7,426 nt of DNA from JALHTG01 sp964528315. Lineage in GTDB: Archaea; Thermoproteota; Bathyarchaeia; 40CM-2-53-6; JALHTG01. The notes beneath the pieces are model-generated. The model was given only the letters and a program-made list of their open reading frames with translations, searched no databases and had not been told where the DNA came from. How positions within the stretch are numbered: position 1 is the first letter of the stretch; every line of letters begins with the position of its first letter. A program made the translations under genes and the position numbers. Shown in pieces: positions 5,882 to 7,426 of the stretch. The stretch is from contig CAZGRO010000072.1 of the NCBI GenBank assembly GCA_964528315.1, positions 1-7,426 of the forward strand. Reading direction: 5' to 3'.

Positions 5882-7111
5882 ATGGAGGCCGATCCGGTGA
5901 AAGAGTCGAGCTACGACTTCAAGTCAACTGATCTGCAGGTCGAAGCCATAAGATCTGTGGGCGCTAAGGTCTTCTATCGGCTTGGGTACAGCTGGGGCGG
6001 CCCTAGCGACGTTCCTGCAGATTACGGGAAGTTCGCGGAGATTTGCAAGCACATAGTCATGCACTACAATGATGGGTGGGCGAATGGCTTCAGGTACGGG
6101 ATCCGGTACTGGGAGATATGGAACGAACCAGATATCAAGATCTTCTGGAAAGGAACACCTGAACAATACTTCAAGCTCTACGAAAATACGGCAAATGCGA
6201 TCAAGACACTGGATCAGAGCCTCAAAGTTGGTGGACCCGCTCTGGCAGGGAACAGAGCCTTCCTGACGAACTTTCTGCGGTTCTGCAAAACCAGCAATTC
6301 ACCAATCGACTTTGTTTCGTGGCACATCTACACTCAGGGAAAGGCACCGAATCTTGTCCCAGAGGCTGCGAGAGAGATTCAAGGATTGATGAAGCAATAT
6401 GGGTTCGAGAAGGCTGAGAACATTCTTAGCGAATGGAACATATATGCGGATTCCGCTGATCATGATGAGTTTTGGAATGCGAGAGGCGCAGCATGGACCA
6501 CATCGGTGCTCATTTACCTTCAAGATACGCCTGTCACAGTGTCGCTTCGGTATAGAGGAAACGGTGGCGAGAGAGGGGGAAGGGGATTCGGACTCTTCTA
6601 CAACAATGGAGAATTCAAGAAGACTGCGTACTCCTTCCTCGCCATGAAGCACATGCTCGAGACGCCTCTCAGGCCAGCATCCAATGCGTCAAACGATTTG
6701 GGATTCTGTACTCTGGCAGGTATGTCGGAGGAGGGAAATCTAGTCAGAATCCTGGTCAGCGACTACGATTCAACTTGTAGTGGACTCGTGCTTACTGTCA
6801 AGAACGTTCCTTGGCAAAGCAGGGCCGTAAGACTTGAGGTACATCTGATCGACGCAAAGAGTAATTTGACACTGGTTGACAAATCGGAGCAAACACGGGT
6901 TGAACCTATCACTGTTTCTCGTCAGATGGTACCGTCCTCAGTTTATTTGATCACGTTGCGACCAGGAGAAGAACGGGTACAGACGACCACGACAACCCAG
7001 AAGGAGCAAGGAGGACGTTTCATCTCGCTGGCCATAGGATCAGTAGCCCTGATCGCGATTACTGTAACGGTTCTTGTGATCCTCAGAAAGATCAGGCTGA
7101 ACAGACCTTAG
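5882..7111 (+). CDS. GH39-like glycoside hydrolase with C-terminal membrane anchor (5' end lost in gap)
   Basis: This is the main part of a retaining (beta/alpha)8 glycosidase of clan A, most like family GH39 (beta-xylosidase, alpha-iduronidase and relatives). Numbering from 5882: YDFKSTD and FYRLGYSW (31-38) are early barrel strands; RYWEIWNEPD (75-84) holds the acid/base E82; DFVSWHIYTQG (143-153) follows; ILSEWN (181-186) holds the nucleophile E184. The 102-residue spacing between the two Glu is reasonable. A beta-sandwich-like domain occupies about 270-360, then a Thr/Gln linker (TTTTTQKEQGG), one membrane helix (about 380-400) and a basic tail RKIRLNRP. The enzyme should therefore face outward, tethered to the membrane. 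The ATG at 5882 is not a true start: the family has about 100 more residues before this point, and a signal peptide is needed. Whether it is one protein with the preceding phosphodiesterase or a separate gene is hidden by the gap; separate is more likely. The exact sugar substrate is not predictable. Confidence 0.85.
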   Translation: MEADPVKESSYDFKSTDLQVEAIRSVGAKVFYRLGYSWGGPSDVPADYGKFAEICKHIVMHYNDGWANGFRYGIRYWEIWNEPDIKIFWKGTPEQYFKLYENTANAIKTLDQSLKVGGPALAGNRAFLTNFLRFCKTSNSPIDFVSWHIYTQGKAPNLVPEAAREIQGLMKQYGFEKAENILSEWNIYADSADHDEFWNARGAAWTTSVLIYLQDTPVTVSLRYRGNGGERGGRGFGLFYNNGEFKKTAYSFLAMKHMLETPLRPASNASNDLGFCTLAGMSEEGNLVRILVSDYDSTCSGLVLTVKNVPWQSRAVRLEVHLIDAKSNLTLVDKSEQTRVEPITVSRQMVPSSVYLITLRPGEERVQTTTTTQKEQGGRFISLAIGSVALIAITVTVLVILRKIRLNRP

Positions 7112-7135
7112 AAGGAGCCTTGGTTCAGGCGGGCG

Positions 7136-7426
7136 CTATCTTCTCTGCACCCCCAATTCCTTGGAGAAATCAGTTTCAAAATACTCGTTCTGAGCTCTGG
7201 CCTCTCGTTTTCTCTGCTCTGATTCCTCTGTCCTGAGTTCAGCTCTCCTGATCTTTCCGCTTATCGTCTTCGGGAGCTCTTCCATGAACTGCAGTATTCT
7301 CGGCCGCCGGTAAGGAGCAATCTTCTCTCTTGTAAACCTGAAAATGTCGAGCGCCAGATCTTTTGAGGGAGCCGTTCCCGGCTTAAGCATTAGGAAGGCT
7401 TTCGGCACGAAACCTCTCATCGGATC
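7136..7426 (-). CDS. C-terminal end of an acyl-CoA/acetyl-CoA synthetase (AMP-forming), cut by the window edge
   Basis: AMP-forming acyl-CoA synthetases activate a carboxylic acid with ATP and join it to CoA. Only the C-terminal AMP-binding_C domain is present here. The reading frame runs to the window edge and reads DPMRGFVPKAFLML, the usual strand-turn of this domain. The stretch IAPYRRPRILQFMEELP leads to PKTISGKIRR, whose Lys (codon 56 counted from the ATG at 7420) is the conserved catalytic lysine of the adenylation step. A charged tail of about 38 residues, including NEYFETDF, follows; similar tails occur in medium-chain or acetate-like members. The ATG at 7418-7420 is internal, not the start; about 450-500 residues should lie beyond the window. 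The gene converges on the glycosidase gene with 24 bp between stop codons and no visible hairpin terminator. Family is firm; chain length of the substrate cannot be told from this part. Confidence 0.9.
   Translation of the reverse strand, partial: DPMRGFVPKAFLMLKPGTAPSKDLALDIFRFTREKIAPYRRPRILQFMEELPKTISGKIRRAELRTEESEQRKREARAQNEYFETDFSKELGVQRR

Noticed and set aside
4769..7111. One continuous 780-codon protein through the N run
   Set aside because: The gap length is a placeholder, so the open frame is a one-in-three accident; both flanking domains are incomplete at the gap.
7136..7240. Unusual charged C-terminal extension on the acyl-CoA synthetase
   Set aside because: Charged tails with a motif like NEYFETDF after the catalytic Lys are common in acetate/medium-chain members of this family, so it is not novel.
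1..7426. CRISPR array, insertion sequence, integrase, toxin-antitoxin or other defence system
   Set aside because: No regularly spaced repeats, terminal inverted repeats with a transposase, or defence-type protein motifs are present on either strand.

Overview
The window looks archaeal. Two genes have TATA boxes of the TTTAAAT type placed about 26 nt ahead of near-leaderless TTG or GTG starts. Two other genes have short Shine-Dalgarno sites of the GGTG type. A secreted glycosidase ends in a Thr-rich linker, one membrane helix and a basic tail, which is a common way for archaea to hold surface enzymes. Gene content (histone-deacetylase-fold amidohydrolase, stand-alone CBS pair, CcdA, acyl-CoA synthetase, small proteins of unknown family) would suit a mesophilic to moderately thermophilic member of the Bathyarchaeia/Nitrososphaeria side of the archaea. 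That placement is inference from general resemblance, not from a marker gene. A run of 100 N shows that the window comes from a scaffolded assembly, probably a metagenome bin.

Left part (1-2350): a plus-strand coiled-coil protein of unknown function, possibly cut by the window edge, converges on three minus-strand genes. In transcription order these are a two-CBS-domain protein, a 76-residue protein of unknown function and a histone deacetylase/AcuC-type amidohydrolase. The gaps between the three are 77 and 244 bp, so they may be separate units; the CBS gene has a clear TATA box of its own and the small gene has a good ribosome site.

Middle (2350-4770): a 393-bp non-coding stretch with several short palindromes leads to a six-helix CcdA-type thiol-electron transporter. 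It meets a 12-helix MFS transporter tail to tail, and the two stop codons share one CTAG. Behind the MFS gene is a divergent promoter region.

Right part (4770-7426): a secreted phosphodiesterase/nucleotide pyrophosphatase-type (alkaline-phosphatase superfamily) gene runs into the assembly gap. Beyond the gap is the body of a GH39-like glycoside hydrolase with a C-terminal membrane anchor. The reading frame happens to stay open across the 100 N, but each half lacks a piece its family normally has, so they are annotated as two incomplete genes. The end of an acyl-CoA synthetase gene on the opposite strand closes the window.

Functionally this looks like a mix of housekeeping and accessory genes rather than one pathway. 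The phosphodiesterase and glycosidase are both exported and may act together on extracellular phosphorylated or glycosylated material. I see no CRISPR array, RNA gene, insertion sequence, integrase or obvious defence system, and no convincing new multi-gene system. The best leads are the palindrome-plus-TATA promoter at 4771-4798, the identity of the protein or proteins at the gap, and the two small uncharacterised proteins.
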